Positions 26,301-37,760 of a DNA stretch of 64,000 nucleotides are shown here, one piece after another. The notes below the pieces were generated by a model, which was not told the DNA's origin, did no database searches, and saw nothing but the letters and a program-made list of their open reading frames with translations. The stretch covers positions 24,681,989 through 24,745,988 of the forward strand of contig NC_069124.1 in NCBI RefSeq assembly GCF_026914265.1, in the 5' to 3' direction. Origin of the DNA: Mya arenaria (taxonomy: Eukaryota; Mollusca; Bivalvia; Myida; Myidae). The stretch's first letter is position 1, and each line of letters begins with the position of its first letter. The position numbers were made by a program, and so were the translations under genes.

Positions 26301-28981
26301 AAGACATGATACCTGGTTTTGTTGATCGACATTTGCGCCAGCCTGAACCATTTTCTTGATGATTTCTAGTTTTCCCCTTCTGGCAGCAAGATGAATAGGG
26401 TTATCTCCCCTCTGTTAAAAAATAAATGAACATAATTATGATTGTTCTGATACTATAGCAATGTTAGATTATTTTGAAGTGTTGATGTACATGTAATGAA
26501 ATAGTTACAGAAGAACAATATTTGTCGAAGCTTTAATTCATACAACAATTTATACATTCGAAACCTGTTGGCTCGATATCGCTTGGCTCGATTTTCTCGT
26601 TGACTCGATCTTGATGTAAATCTTTAATCTATGTAAGCCTTCCCGCTTGACTCAATATTAGTGATGTTCGAAGTTTTTAGCCGTTCCGTATATCAAAAAA
26701 TATATGTTGTGTACAAAACAAAAATAAAAGACGCAAAAAACTACACTTATCATCCGAATTTAAGGCATATCATTATTACATTGTCAAGGGAGAAGTCGAT
26801 ATTTCCCGGCTCAACATCCAGGAGTTCCAGCACCTGCTCATCTCTGCTTTCGAGTAGCTTGTCTATCAACCTCCGACCCCTTTCCTACAATACCACAACA
26901 TAATTATATGGTGACATTAAATCAATTGCTAGATTTTCCTCCCCGCCCGCTCCCTCTTTTTCCCCGTCCCTTAAATTTTATTGAATCAAATAAAATAGAA
27001 CTAGGGTCTGTATTTGTGTAGTGGTCTGGTACTGTGCGGCGCTTATTCACGTTGTTTATGTATAACATTCACTTATAAAAAAGGAGAACTGTTGCAATCA
27101 TGTTCGTGGTTCGTCTAGAAACACATGTATATGGTCCCTTATGGAATAAGAAAGAGCATGAACACATAATCAACGGTGAAACAATCATCTAAGAAAACCA
27201 TAAAATGAATACAAAAATGCCCCCCCCCCCCCACCGCCCTCACTTAAAAAATAATTTGAATGAAAAACAAGCAATATGTATTTATACTGGCCTATTGGGT
27301 GCATTTAAATGAATACAAACATACGTATATTCGAACTTGTAACTACCCGCAGAGGGCGTAGCTTCTTACAAGCCATTTTTGAAAGCCATTTGTATACAAA
27401 TAGGAATACGAGACATATACATTCGATAAGGAGCAGATCTTTGAACCCAAATATAAATTGGCTTACACATCATTTAAAGCAAAGCTACGCCCCTGAAACC
27501 GTAAAATGTAAAAGTTGCAGACGGCCTTGAAACATGTAGGCTCGCTTTAACACTTACAGAACGTTTTTGTCGTGCTTTTACGTGTGAGACTAGCTTGTGG
27601 TCAATGAAAACTCGCTTTGCACGTGTATACACAAACCAGTATTAAGTAGATTAAACACATCCGTGTGTTTTCCCTATTGGCTGCCTAAAAAGGGCTGATG
27701 CAACAAAAAGTTTTCATTTAAATGCATTATTTTGTTTAACTCATTTGGCTGTAATGATCAAACGTAACAGAAACGTATGATTTGTGTGCATATGAGCGAT
27801 ATTTGTGCGTTTTTTGATTGGGTATTGTCATGTAGCTATCAATTAAAAAACATTTATAAACTCCAATATTTACGAGCTGTACACAAATCATATGGTTTTG
27901 TTTTGCTTGGGTCATTAGAGTAAAATGAGTTAAACATCAGGATGCATTAGAATTCAAAATCAAAATGCATCAACGTATAAAATTATGGACCTTTAAATGT
28001 GTACATTCTACGCATGCCCACAACGTCGTACTTCTCATTAGGTACATGCACGGCAGAGGTTGTGTATTGATCTTAATATGATATATGAATGATGTAGCTA
28101 ATCGGATAGCATGATATAAATAACGGACCTATACTGTTAATGAAGTTAATGATGTATGACCATAATATTGACTGAAGTTGCATATTGAATACCCTTATCC
28201 AGAAGAATTTTGCAACCTCTTAAGTTTACGAAAGATGTGAAACCGTTCGTTTTTAGTTTAAACTTATTTAATTTTACCACGATTGTGAAACAAGCTATTG
28301 TAACTTATATTAATCACTCTCGTTGGCACGATGTTGCGCGAGAGTGTGGTCTTGTGTTGTGAGGGAAACCGGAGTATCCGGAGAAAGCCCACTTGTCCGG
28401 CTTGGTGACCACTAACTAAACTCACATGCGTCCAGGCCGGGAATCGAACCGGGGTCGCCTTGGTGAAAGCGAGTGCGCTAACCACCGCGCTTACCGGGCA
28501 ACCAAACCATTATTCGATCGAGCATCAAACAATGATGGACATTTGTTAATAGTTGTTAAGCATAATTTACAAAACTTTCAGGCTAAACAAAACTGGTTTG
28601 GTTAGGGTTACATTATTTTCAAAAACAGGTAGGGAAGGTAGGCATTTTTAGCCTTTATGTAAGAACATCGGTGTCATCTTTGCCGAATGGTGTTAAAGTA
28701 ATAGTCTGTATAAAGCTTTCAAAGTTTTAAACCACATATTCAAACACACACTTACAACAAAACTGTTTTCCAAATAACTATAAAAACGGGTAAGGTCGAG
28801 GCCTACTTCGTAAGTATGGTCGGTTAACCGGAACCAAATGTATTTTCAGGCCTTTTTTTATGACATATGGAAATTTAGAAAAATGCTAAAGGATTTTGCT
28901 TTGTTTCAATTATTTTCTATAAGCCTCATACTCTCTAAGAGAAATGCTAATAAACGAATCAATACGCACCGCCGGATGCAT
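14096..28981 (-). CDS. ANK-ZU5-UPA (FIIND-like) protein gene, copy 2
   Basis: Fourteen coding exons read right to left: 28970-28981 (exon to 28992), 26780-26884, 26313-26411, 25676-25777, 24091-24189, 18546-18647, 18343-18434, 17506-17881, 16981-17172, 16392-16728, 16108-16297, 15654-15793, 15106-15260, 14096-14561. Phases agree at every junction, giving 822 residues plus one nucleotide. Order: helical lead (5-39), four ankyrin repeats (40-173), beta-rich region (204-370), ZU5 (about 378-568) with an acidic insertion, H566-F567-S568, UPA (569-732), Pro/Arg/Ser-rich tail (733-822). ZU5-UPA modules occur in PIDD1, UNC5, ankyrins, NLRP1 and CARD8. By family this is a cytoplasmic scaffold or signalling protein, and immune or death signalling is inference. 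The 3' end is unresolved: the phase fits a short exon at 12,387 (VSSR then stop), or read-through to a stop at 13,938. No death-fold exon was found. Confidence 0.82.
14351..15793 (-). CDS. Copy 2 exons 12-14: UPA domain
   Basis: Exons 15654-15793 and 15106-15260, with the first part of 14096-14561, encode residues 569-732. Visible UPA-like features are a basic start (FVATWKRK), a strand with Cys (HVMIVECNV), a gap with Gly (DSWVEKGF) and a late Gly strand (FYVTVEGN). UPA packs against ZU5 in UNC5 and PIDD1, and in NLRP1 and CARD8 it oligomerises once freed. If the donor at 15,653 is not used, translation stops at 15,571 and the UPA is truncated. Confidence 0.68.
14575..15100. other. Introns flanking UPA exons
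   Basis: The 14,562-15,105 intron shows no repeat, motif or exon that I can name. Confidence 0.5.
15972..16008 (-). CDS. Possible alternative terminal exon immediately after the H-F-S codons
   Basis: A strong acceptor (CTTTTCTTTTCTAG) precedes 37 nt that continue the phase of exon 16108-16297 exactly: IHGYVSGCKLIR then TGA at 15,974-15,972. Used instead of exon 15654-15793, it would give an ANK-ZU5 protein without UPA. It could equally be a chance match inside the intron. Confidence 0.35.
16108..17172 (-). CDS. Copy 2 exons 9-11: ZU5 domain with acidic insertion, ending at H-F-S
   Basis: Exon 16981-17172 ends with the classic ZU5 opening HFSLDIPKGAFEEETSLSLK. Exon 16392-16728 first gives about 75 Glu/Asp-rich residues (ETNTEDD, EEPLAENEES), then returns to ZU5 strands with NILTDVYQINIDG. 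Exon 16108-16297 continues KKGITLQIPM and ends SLIVEISHFS. The H-F-S triplet is encoded at 16,118-16,110, two bases before the splice donor. In PIDD1 the bond F|S of HFS is cut by autoproteolysis. The only His in this last exon is the one in HFS, so whether cleavage happens here is open. Confidence 0.78.
17232..17430. repeat. Compound trinucleotide microsatellite (AGT)n-(AGA)n
   Basis: About 100 bp of AGT repeats run into about 100 bp of AAG/GAC-type repeats. It lies in the intron just upstream of ZU5 exon 16981-17172. Long homopolymer-like ORFs over it are artefacts. Confidence 0.95.
17506..18434 (-). CDS. Copy 2 exons 7-8: linker and beta-rich region, possibly a degenerate first ZU5
   Basis: Exon 18343-18434 encodes a helical linker (DGKKAEGVARD to LLAMDS). 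Exon 17506-17881 adds 125 residues rich in predicted strands, with VGVVIDHIDLPG, DVFHIRIYDVN and KFYLPIYKLP. The strand/proline pattern KFYLPIYKLP resembles the KPVTLTLP segment of ZU5 domains. PIDD1 and ankyrins have a tandem ZU5-ZU5-UPA layout, so this may be a diverged first ZU5. I cannot confirm that by eye. Confidence 0.6.
18546..18647 (-). CDS. Copy 2 exon 6: fourth ankyrin repeat
   Basis: The exon has 34 codons and begins VNGDTPLHTAMQVG, a canonical ankyrin helix-turn-helix, ending TNVLNR at a GTACGT donor. It is separated from the previous ankyrin exon (24,091) by a 5.4-kb intron almost filled by the 30-bp minisatellite. The phase-0 borders match the other ankyrin exons. Confidence 0.85.
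18858..23437. repeat. 30-bp minisatellite, about 150 copies, in an intron of ANK gene copy 2
   Basis: The unit is CTTGCTCTCTCAACTAGGCT followed by TATACCCAAA. The period of 30 keeps several frames open on both strands. Higher-order repeats are visible: a nine-unit (270-bp) block starting at 19,021 recurs at 19,291, and a ten-unit block at 21,391 recurs 294 bp later, including one 24-bp unit. Confidence 0.95.
24091..26884 (-). CDS. Copy 2 exons 2-5: N-terminal helical lead and first three ankyrin repeats
   Basis: Exon 26780-26884 (35 codons) carries a helical lead, ERGRRLIDKLLES to FSLDN, resembling a degenerate ankyrin cap. Exons 26313-26411, 25676-25777 and 24091-24189 (33, 34 and 33 codons) are one ankyrin repeat each, with TPLH-type turns: NPIHLAARRG, NTAMHYAAKYG, TPLHKAVQG. 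All introns are phase 0, so repeats can be gained or lost without a frameshift. The same four exons exist in copy 1 at 2793-2897, 2269-2367, 1484-1585 and 404-502. Confidence 0.85.
24256..24640. mobile_element. Family 2 MITE, unit B copy
   Basis: Orthologous in position to 556-880. The body is conserved, including AATGGTTCT and CCATAAATGCAT motifs. Confidence 0.55.
25355..25666. mobile_element. PIF/Harbinger-like MITE 2 next to an ankyrin exon donor
   Basis: Same family as 12456-12765, flanked by TAA (25352-25354, 25667-25669). Absent from unit A (site near 1,475). It ends at intron position +10 after the donor of exon 25676-25777. Confidence 0.8.
26559..26694. mobile_element. pogo/Tigger-like MITE, unit B (decayed)
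   Basis: Positional partner of 2515-2697. Its right terminus is eroded. Confidence 0.6.
28254..28500 (-). mobile_element. tRNA-derived SINE, well preserved
   Basis: A box region GGTGGTTAGCGCACTCGC and an intact B box GGTTCGATTCCCGG on the minus strand, then the shared body. Not present at the matching site of unit A. Flanks AAACCGTT / AAACCATT may be the target duplication. Confidence 0.75.
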
Positions 28982-29158
28982 AGTCACTGGAGCTGAAATG
29001 TGAAATATGAAGGTATTTTAATAAACATCAAATGCTTGCGTTGTGAGAAACATATTTTAATTCAAACAGCTTAAGAGGTATTTCGATTAGTTATGCAGGT
29101 AGGGAATAAACACAGTTTAACGGTATAAAATGATACATTATTTCATACACATAATAAT

Positions 29159-29341
29159 GTAATACAGTCAAAACCCGCTAGATCGAAGTCGTTGGGATCT
29201 CTAAAATACTTTAACGGGATAACAAACATTTGATATAATCGAAATATATAAAGTGTTTAATAAAAAAAACATCGAAAAATGTTCGATATAACCGGATCAT
29301 CGAGCTAACAGAGTTCGACATAGCGAGTTCGACTGGATAAT
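29159..29341. mobile_element. pogo/Tigger-like MITE variant
   Basis: TACAGTCAAAACCCGCTAG ... GAGTTCGACTGGA with inverted ends. A truncated partner lies in unit A at about 4,771-4,860. Confidence 0.6.
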
Positions 29342-30786
29342 GACTCTCATGTATAGTAAACTACCTCAGCTACCACTACCGGCCCAAGTTTTGTTTAAGT
29401 ATTCAAATAGATTTACTCAAAAACTAATTAATAACCACTTTATAGTCTGGTATGGTTTAAAACTGTAAAAGTTTTGACTCAATTACAAGCAAACTGTTCC
29501 ATTCATTATGTGGATTTTAAGAAAAATCATTTAAGAACAAAATAAAAAAAATCTTGACTTTTTACTCATTATCTTCAATAATACATAAGTTGTTCTTCAC
29601 TGTTTTATTCATAAATAATGACATATCCCCGTAGAAAACATATACACAGGATTGAATCAGTATTTGTACATGAAAACACTAGAGCATTTTCGAGAAACTT
29701 GACCCAATATAAAATTTAAAGCTCTTCGATACAAAAAAGAAGAACAGAAGAATGTCGGATTTATAGATTTAAATATTTGTTCAACTATTCATTCTCTCGT
29801 TTTAAGATTTTGTTGAGATTGTTTGGTTTGTTTTTTTCATTATAAACATCTAAGATAAAAAAAGAACACATTACGGCTTCACCCGGTCGCCTCAAGTTTT
29901 CTTTTATGACTTATACATAGTTCTTTTTTAAATGTTTAACTACACTGTGCGTTTGATATTTCTATTCAAAACATAAATGAGATTTCAAATGAAGCATTGA
30001 ATCTCCAATCTGCGCAGTAAAAATCGTCTTTTGCAAACAGTAATTAAAGTAAACATCACGTCAGCTTCAAGCTGGTGCGCTTATTCCAATATATTTAAAG
30101 GAAGTCTAAATAAAGATAATGTTTTACAAAATATTCTTTTGCAATGTGGCAAGGTTAAATACGTATTGTATTTCATATAATAAAAGACGTATGAATTCAT
30201 CCTTGACCTTATATAGCGACGTTTTATGTATTTAACTACGAATAACAAACGTTATGTTTGCTCGTTTTTATCAATTTTAGAAACTTCGCATTGAATGATC
30301 TCACATTTAATATTCGCCCTATATAAATCTCAATATTTCATTTAAACATATGTCACAAAATAGGCATTGCCTTTTTACACTTATTGGACGGCTCATTCCG
30401 ATCCTGTGACGTCACATCAATATCCATAATGGAATGTACGAAATTTACCATTAATTCCATAACGCGATGTAAGAATGACGTCAATAAACGATATAATTTA
30501 CCATAGAATCGTCACGTACCTTAATAGTAATGCCTAGTTTGTGTGATATCCATCCGACAAGCGTATGTACTTTGATGCATGAAGTCACATTATACTAGCA
30601 CCTTCTAGAGTATCGCAGATTCAATTTGCAAAATTCTACTCATGTCGAATCCAACCCCCGAGTCAAAAATGCAGTACCAATAATCGATTTGCACCAATTG
30701 TAATAATTATATACAAAATAAGACTGACTTGAATGTAAGCTTGTGCCGTACGGTAACTTTAGATCTAATTTTGATACAAGCTTTAA

Positions 30787-31474
30787 AGGGACTAGACACC
30801 AGATAATACAATTGAAAAAAAAGGAAAATTGTCAAAAACGTACACAAAATTGATTTCGATGTCTACACGCATTGACCTCTTACTTACTGATGAATCACAT
30901 GGCTAACGCCTCTTGCATCTTTCTCAGTTTTTGCGCAGTTTTTAAATGCGAAATTTACTTGGTGTGTCTACCACGTAAAATCCTGGTTAGTTTAAAAGTA
31001 ACGTTGGTATATTTATCTGGACTCGTCACGTGACTTTTACATACTCAATAAACACACTTTATGGCTTCCCGGAAAAACGGACATTGCAAGAAAGCGGACT
31101 ACTGCTGCGAAACAACGTAGACACAGAGCCCGACAGATCAACATCAGTGATGAAATTGATCGATGATAAATTTAAAAGAGGTTACATCTGCTGTAAATGA
31201 CAGCGAGTTGTTAAAACGGTTATTGACAGGGTTTTTTTGGTGAAACGATCACATGCTTTGCAATATGTTCGGAAAAATACATTCCACGTTTATTTGTTTT
31301 TTAAACAGGTAAACTCATCTGAGACAGAGACAAAACAAGAGTGTTGCGTTTATCCGTGTTATCATGTAAAGTGATATATTATCGGCCTCGTACTAGCTCG
31401 TATTGACAAGTATATGCTTGTTTTGAGGAAATATGGTATTTGCCGAGTTTGGGACCATCTGGTTTCTAGTCCCT
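30787..31474. mobile_element. 688-bp TTAA-flanked inverted-repeat element, unit B only
   Basis: Ends AGGGACTAGACACCAGA / TCTGGTTTCTAGTCCCT with TTAA at 30783-30786 and 31475-31478. Unit A has a single TTAA at 7353-7356. No transposase ORF was found. Confidence 0.75.
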
Positions 31475-31814
31475 TTAAAGTTTTTCTTCAAACAACGTTT
31501 ATGCTATTAGAATAGACATTGCAATCAATGACAACATGATAATATCTTACTAAAAATAGAATGTCAAATTATAGGATCGCTTTAGAAATGTACAATGATG
31601 TCTGCGCGCCTTTCATAACGACATTTTAAGTGACTATAATATAAAATCATTTTAGCGTCGATGATAGATTTGAACTTTAAGTAAATAAATATCAGTAAAT
31701 CACAGTATAATAAAGAATACATAATTGTCCTTCACTATTTAAACGCAATGTTTACGTTGAAAACATAAATCAGTATATTCGTGTTCAAACAAACCTAATA
31801 CTTAGCCTTTAAAG

Positions 31815-32110
31815 TGACTCGCTTATGTTTTTGGACCAAAAATTAGTTTACCAGGTAATGCATCTGAAAACACTATCATTATTTTACTCTATGATATCGA
31901 AATAGCAGAAAAATACAGTTTAAGCATAAAAAAGTATTTTGGTTTTAGTCGGGTTCGAACCTAAGAAAAAAATAGAAAACAGGCAGCAAGTCCACAGGGC
32001 CACCAGGACTTAACAATAGTGGTGGATATGTTGACCTGTTAAGGATACATTGATAACATCACGTGTTAATGTCAATTAACCAATCACGCAACACCACAGC
32101 CTTTATTAAT
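31815..32110. mobile_element. Dispersed repeat shared with the right window end
   Basis: AAGTGACTCGCTTATGTTTTT and TTACTCTATGATATCGAAAT are shared with 63,773-64,000. It includes a B-box-like GGGTTCGAACC. Type unknown. Confidence 0.55.
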
Positions 32111-32532
32111 TTTCAATCGCGTTACTAACGCTTATAAAAAATGCCGTCTTCAAAGACGATATTTGAGAAAATATCAACATTTGCTGAAGGATTCAAGCTT
32201 TCGGTATTTTTGTTTTAATCCTCATTATAATTTGCCACACTTTATTTCGTAACTCAAAAAGGTGCATTTTACAAACAATGAGCGAGTAACTTTAACATAA
32301 ATTATAAAAGTTTGGAAAAATGTCATTAAAAAAGGCGTGTGTTGTAACTTCGAGTGTTATTTTGTTTGTGGATGATTGTGTTTGTTGTTCAAGAACAGTA
32401 AATTGAGTAATCAATGTCAAATATTGTTTTTGGCTTATAAAAAAATAAAATATAAAAATAAAATATCGTCAATCTTCTTAAGGCTCAAACTATGCATACA
32501 TATCTACATGTAAACAAAGAGCTAAAAGCTAC

Positions 32533-32876
32533 GCTAAAGCTGCCATCTTACATTGTATCATCTTATCATTTTTTGTCTTAGAATGAGCCAATTTTTGCGT
32601 AAATATCTGCAAACCAGTGATATAACACTGCTGACAAAAGATCAGATCGCATATTCTCATATTTCCCTTCGAAAATTTATGTTTATGGCTCACAGCGTTA
32701 CTAACGGTTTAAGAAAAATGCATAAAACATCAATTTTTGAACTTAAATATGAAAATCAGCGATCTGATTTTTTTTGTCAGTAGTCTTATATCAGATATTT
32801 CCATGCATTTTCGCATAAATTGGCTCGTTCCAAGTCAAAAAAAGTTGTTAAAACGTTCAATCTGTAAGAGTGCAGA
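32533..32876. mobile_element. Decayed copy of TTAA MITE family 1
   Basis: Internal similarity to 4033-4382 is clear (dog-leg palindrome, AATCTGTAAGAGTGCAG end), but the TTAA borders are lost. Confidence 0.6.
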
Positions 32877-33649
32877 TAAGACCCTTATTATTTTTTTCCA
32901 AATATATATAAGCAACTGTCTCGATTAAAAAAACATACAACAAAGTTGAGGATTCGATTGAACCTTTCTTACACGAGCGGCCATAGTAGATGCTTTTTCT
33001 CCAAACTCAGTTAAATAAAGTATAGTAAAAAACATATTTATTTTTTTGGTATATGAATACTTTGTTATTTTTACCCGTGGTAAAAAAAAATGATTTGCAG
33101 CATGTTAAAATATTTGGATCTACTTATATCGGGTTGGAGGAAAAATTTTCATTTAATTTATTAAAGGCAACATGAATATCACATGTCATGTGTAAAAGAT
33201 AAGGCTGGAAATATTGTAACAATACAAGGTGTGTTCAATTGTTTTTGCATGTTTTGTTTGTTCATTTACATGTTTATACACGGACGATCAGTTAAGTATC
33301 ATTCCGCGTATTTTGTTCAAAATTATCACGATATCACGAATAGCACCAATACCTTACCAGGTTGTAGATACCTCGGAGGCTTCGGGGTTCAAGCATTATC
33401 TGATAAATTGCTCAAAGGATATATCCTTAATATGTCTGGTAAAACAATGCGTAAATACGTAACTAAATTTTTGATTAAAATATGTAGATTCCAAAGTTCT
33501 TTAGGTAAGGCTTACTCCACTTTAAAATTAATATGAAAATGTAAGAGATGGACAAGATGTATAAAAGGTTATTATTCTTGAACTGCTAATGTTGCTAGAT
33601 TTTTCGCCATCTCGAATTGCTTGTCATTAAGGTTCTGTCGGTAATTGAT

Positions 33650-34905
33650 TTGCTGTCACGTACAGCGATTGCTTTATGCCGGCGGTTGGTTTGCTAGCAC
33701 GTACAGCGATTGCGTTATGCCGGCGGCTGGTTTGCTAGCACGTATAGCGATTGCTTTATGCCGGCGTCTGGTTTGCTAGCACGTACAGCGATTGCGTTAT
33801 GCCGGCGTCTGGTTTGCTAGCACGTACAGCGATTGCGTTATGCCGGCGTCTGGTTTGCTGGCACGTATAGCGATTGCGTTATGCCGACGTCTGGTTTGCT
33901 GGCACGTATAGCGATTGCGTTATGCCGGCGTCTGGTTTGCTGGTACGTATAGCGATTGCGTTATGCCGGCGTCTGGTTTGCTAGCACGTACAGCGATTGA
34001 GTTATGCCGGCGGCTGGTTTGCTGGCTGGTACAGCGATTGCGTTATGCCGGCGGTTGGTTTGCTGGCACGTACAGCTTTTGGATTGCTAGCACGTACAGC
34101 GATTGGTTTGCTAGCACGTTCAGCGAGCGATTGCGTTATGCCGGAGGTCGGTTTGCTGGCACGTACAGCGATTGCGTTATGCCGGCAGTTGGTTTGCTGG
34201 CACGTATAGCGATTGCGTTATGCCGGCGGTCCGGGGTTTGGTTTGCTGGCACGTTCAGCGATTGCGATTTGCCGGCGGTTGGTTTGCTGACACGTACATG
34301 GATTGCGCTATGCCGGCGGATGGTTTGCTAGCACGCACAGATATTGCGTTCTGCCGGCGGTTGGTTTGCTAGCACGCACAGCGATTGCGTGATGCCGACG
34401 GTTAATTCGTTGGCACGTACAGCGATTGCGTTATGCCGGCGGTTGGTTTGCTGGCACGTACATCGATTGCTTTATGCCGGCGGTTGGTTTGCTGGGACGT
34501 ACAGCGATTGCGTTCTGCCGGCGGTTAGTTTACTAGCACGTCCAGCGATTGTGTTTTGCCGGCGGTTGGTTTGCTGGCACGTATAGCGATTGCGTTATGC
34601 AGGCGGTTGTTTTGCTAGCACGTATAGCGATTGCGTTATGCCGGTATGCCGGCGGTCGGTTTGCTAGTACGTTTTCATTGCCTTTTGTCCGGTGGTTGGT
34701 TTGCATGCACGTTTTAATGCGTTTTGCCGGTGGTTGGTTTGCATGTACGTTTTGTTATTGCGTTTTGCCAGTGATTGGTTTGCTAGCACGTTTATTAATT
34801 GCGTTTTTACGATGGTTGTTCCTCTAGCACGTTTTTTATTGCGTTTTGCCGTATATTTGTTTGCTAGCACGTTTTTAATTTGTTATGCTGTGGTTTACAG
34901 GCGCG
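33650..34905. repeat. 41-bp minisatellite array B (about 31 copies)
   Basis: Unit GCGTTATGCCGGCGGTTGG with TTTGCTAGCACGTACAGCGATT. Same family and place as array A, but homogenised to a different variant (GGCGG and ACAGCG). Confidence 0.9.
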
Positions 34906-34919
34906 CTTTGTGAATTGCC

Positions 34920-36480
34920 TGTCTAAACGGTCATTTCATTATTTAAAAGTTTATTTTATAACCTGTCAGCAGGGTATTGAATCATAAAGTCCGCAGCCTT
35001 ATACGCCACAATTTTAACTATGATATAAATCGTATAAGTGTAGTCATTATTAACATAAAGGTTTCAAACACGTTTTGCAATCAAACAAGATATAACAATA
35101 ACAAATACTACGTTAAAATACAATTATAGGTACAAAATAAAACAAATGTAGATATTAAAATATCGTTTTGTTCTACGTACCTGACATATTTTGTTTTCAC
35201 TAAATCTCATACATCACAATTATCCAATTTCTACAGGGCTTTTCTTTCATATCCGTTTTTACAAATCCCTGCCAATTTTTATCAATAGCTAAGTTTCGAA
35301 CAATAATATGGACAAAACTATTTTTTAAAGGGACAGACGTTCAAATCGTCAAATAAACTACACACGAAAACCTCACAGAAAGTAAAAATAACCAGACTTA
35401 CCGAATCAAATGGTGTCTTGATAGCACTTTTTATTTCGTTTTAATAAATCAATACCTAAATTCTAAAAAAACCTCAACTGAACCCACTTGACGAGGAACA
35501 TTAAATCTAACGCGTGTCCATAAATGTGTTTTTCTATGCATCTGCATGATGTAATGATTTTGTAAATATAAGAGGGTATATAAATCCTTATGGTTAATTC
35601 AGAACGAGTTTTATTACATCGATGAATTGTGTCATAGTTTGAACAAATAATTTTAAATATTTAAGGATAAGAACATATGAGCGAGCCTCATCATTTAGAT
35701 TTTACATAATATATTAAATATGACTTTGCTTATAACGTGTTTTCGGCAGGTTGGAAACCAAATTAAGAAGTTATGTCTGTAAAATTGTAAAACTGCAGTT
35801 CTTAACGATTGAGCGTTATTAGACTTATTGAAGGCCTATAGACGGTTTCATTTGCTGGACGAATAGTGTATAGCCTAAAGAGCGTACTACCGTATTAAGA
35901 GATCGAAATGCTTAAATCTTGTATGTATGGATGTATATACCTTGTATTACTCTTTTTCTTAATGTTTAGCGCGCAAGCATGTCAACATATCTACTCTACA
36001 ACGATTGTACAAGTTTAATGAAATAGATGGAGGGAAGTCAATGTAAAGCGTGTGGTATATTTGATCATTATGAATGGAAAGGTAGTGCTTTAGTTTTGGG
36101 TCTTCTATACGATATAATCGACAGACCGTGTGCAGCCCGACGCCAACTAATCGTTTAGCAAACTAAAAGTAAATGCTAACGTTCTTAGTGTTCAGCACAA
36201 AATGTCTGAGCGAAACCTCTAACTAACTAGTGCGCATGCTCGGGCATCTAAATAACTCAGCGAATAAACTAATTATCGACTTGTGGTTGATGTTTTAGTT
36301 ACTAAATGTAAATTTGGCGGCTGTAATCTGCTAAATAGATTTTTGGTTCTTAAAGCTCTTATAAATACTTTAATGTGTATATCTTTCCGACGATCCCAAT
36401 AGTGGAGGCATGAGCCTGAACACTAACAGTTGTTTTGTTACTTTACGAAACTGCCTGCATTGATTTCAAATATACGGATG
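34920..36480. other. Intergenic, no gene seen
   Basis: AT-rich sequence with no exon supported by splice sites and no recognised repeat. Confidence 0.5.
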
Positions 36481-36484
36481 TTTA

Positions 36485-36645
36485 TGCGCCAGTCATTTGT
36501 AATTACGCCCCCCCCCCCTAGCTCCGGGGATAGCCGGGTAAATGGGCCGTGTTGTAACCTTCCAGGTGGCCCCGCAGTGCCGGGTGAATGCGGTGGTTTT
36601 GTCTTCGCGCTAAAAATAGCTGAGGGTGTGATTACAATTGGTGCA
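36485..36645. mobile_element. Internally deleted Harbinger-like MITE 3
   Basis: Ends TGCGCCAGTCA / TTGGTGCA, flanked by TTA (36482-36484, 36646-36648). Only 161 bp remain; the middle of the family is missing and a run of C lies near the left end. Confidence 0.72.
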
Positions 36646-37139
36646 TTAACGGTAAAATGATATCGTTCAAATGATCAAGAGTTAAATTTGAGGTTTTTTT
36701 CTTAAACTTATTAGACCGAATATTTGATACTGTGATTAAATGAATAATACTTTTCCAACCTGTTCCACTACTTTTCCAGCATTGTGTGTATCTTATACCA
36801 GAGGTGTCCCTTTAACTTTAAACCCGGAAGATTTAAAAAGCTATCGATCAATCAATGTAGCGCTCCGCGTGTTAAAGGTTTTGTTATCTTTTATTCAATG
36901 TATTTAAATGCGATATCAAAATCTTTAGTTAAATTTAAAATTGTGAAGAGCATTGTAAATATAGACTTATTTTAACGAGCTGCTTGCCAAACCAGTAAAA
37001 AAGAGGGCGATCACATCGCATTTTTGCACGAGGTCACGTCGCGCAATCAAAATTAACACAAACAGACTCAATATTTTAAACGGGTTTTAAGTCGCATATA
37101 ATGTCACCGAATCGCAAACTTAGCGGTGTTGTCACGTGA

Positions 37140-37760
37140 TACCTGCTCACCCATTCTTATCCTTGGATATGCCTCAGTGATTTCAGTCGATTGGCCAGTT
37201 ATTGTTAGACCAATCAAAACACTCAGATTCTACGCTTTAATTTAAATTTGATCTAAGTTGGCTATTGAATTCAGATCCAGGTCGACTTTCTTTAAATTTA
37301 AATCGTTTGGCAGGCAATTGAGAATTTGGACGGAATTGAGGGTTTAACCATCGTTTCCCATATAAGTCTGTAGCAAATACAGTATGTATTTCATGGGTCG
37401 GTATTCAATATAGTTCTTATCATTATCCTTCGACATGCCTCAGTGATTACATTTAATCTTTTTGTCAATTAATTGTACAGTCCAATCAAAACACTTAGCT
37501 TCTAATTTTAAGTTTAAGATTGATCTAGTAGGTTAATGAATTAGACTATGAATGCCCTGGAGGGGGAGGGGGCTTACTTACCCTCGCCATTGGGTTATAC
37601 TTATTCGGCTAACATAACGTCTTTAATACAAATTTTATCCTCAATTTTAGTCATGCGAGTAGTGAGTTCATTAATTCGCCAATCAGAACACTCACTTTCT
37701 GCTCTTAATATTTTATGAAAGCTTGGTTTTGCAGCGTAACGCCGGTTTTCGGAAGTCAAT
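37140..37760. repeat. Degenerate tandem repeat, about three units of 200-290 bp
   Basis: TATGCCTCAGTGATT, CCAATCAAAACACT and TTGATCTA recur in order near 37,170, 37,435 and 37,650 with increasing decay. Confidence 0.5.

Larger units (their letters stand above)
23735..34915. repeat. Duplication unit B (right copy of the ANK-gene segment)
   Basis: This is the direct-orientation partner of unit A, offset by about 23.7 kb at the left. Homology starts just right of the 30-bp array (TAAGTTTCTCTTTTAAGAGA in both) and runs through the 41-bp array. Confidence 0.85.

Noticed and set aside
33650..34905. CRISPR-like regular repeats
   Set aside because: Head-to-tail units with no spacers, in a eukaryotic genome; the same holds for the 65-, 32- and 33-bp arrays.
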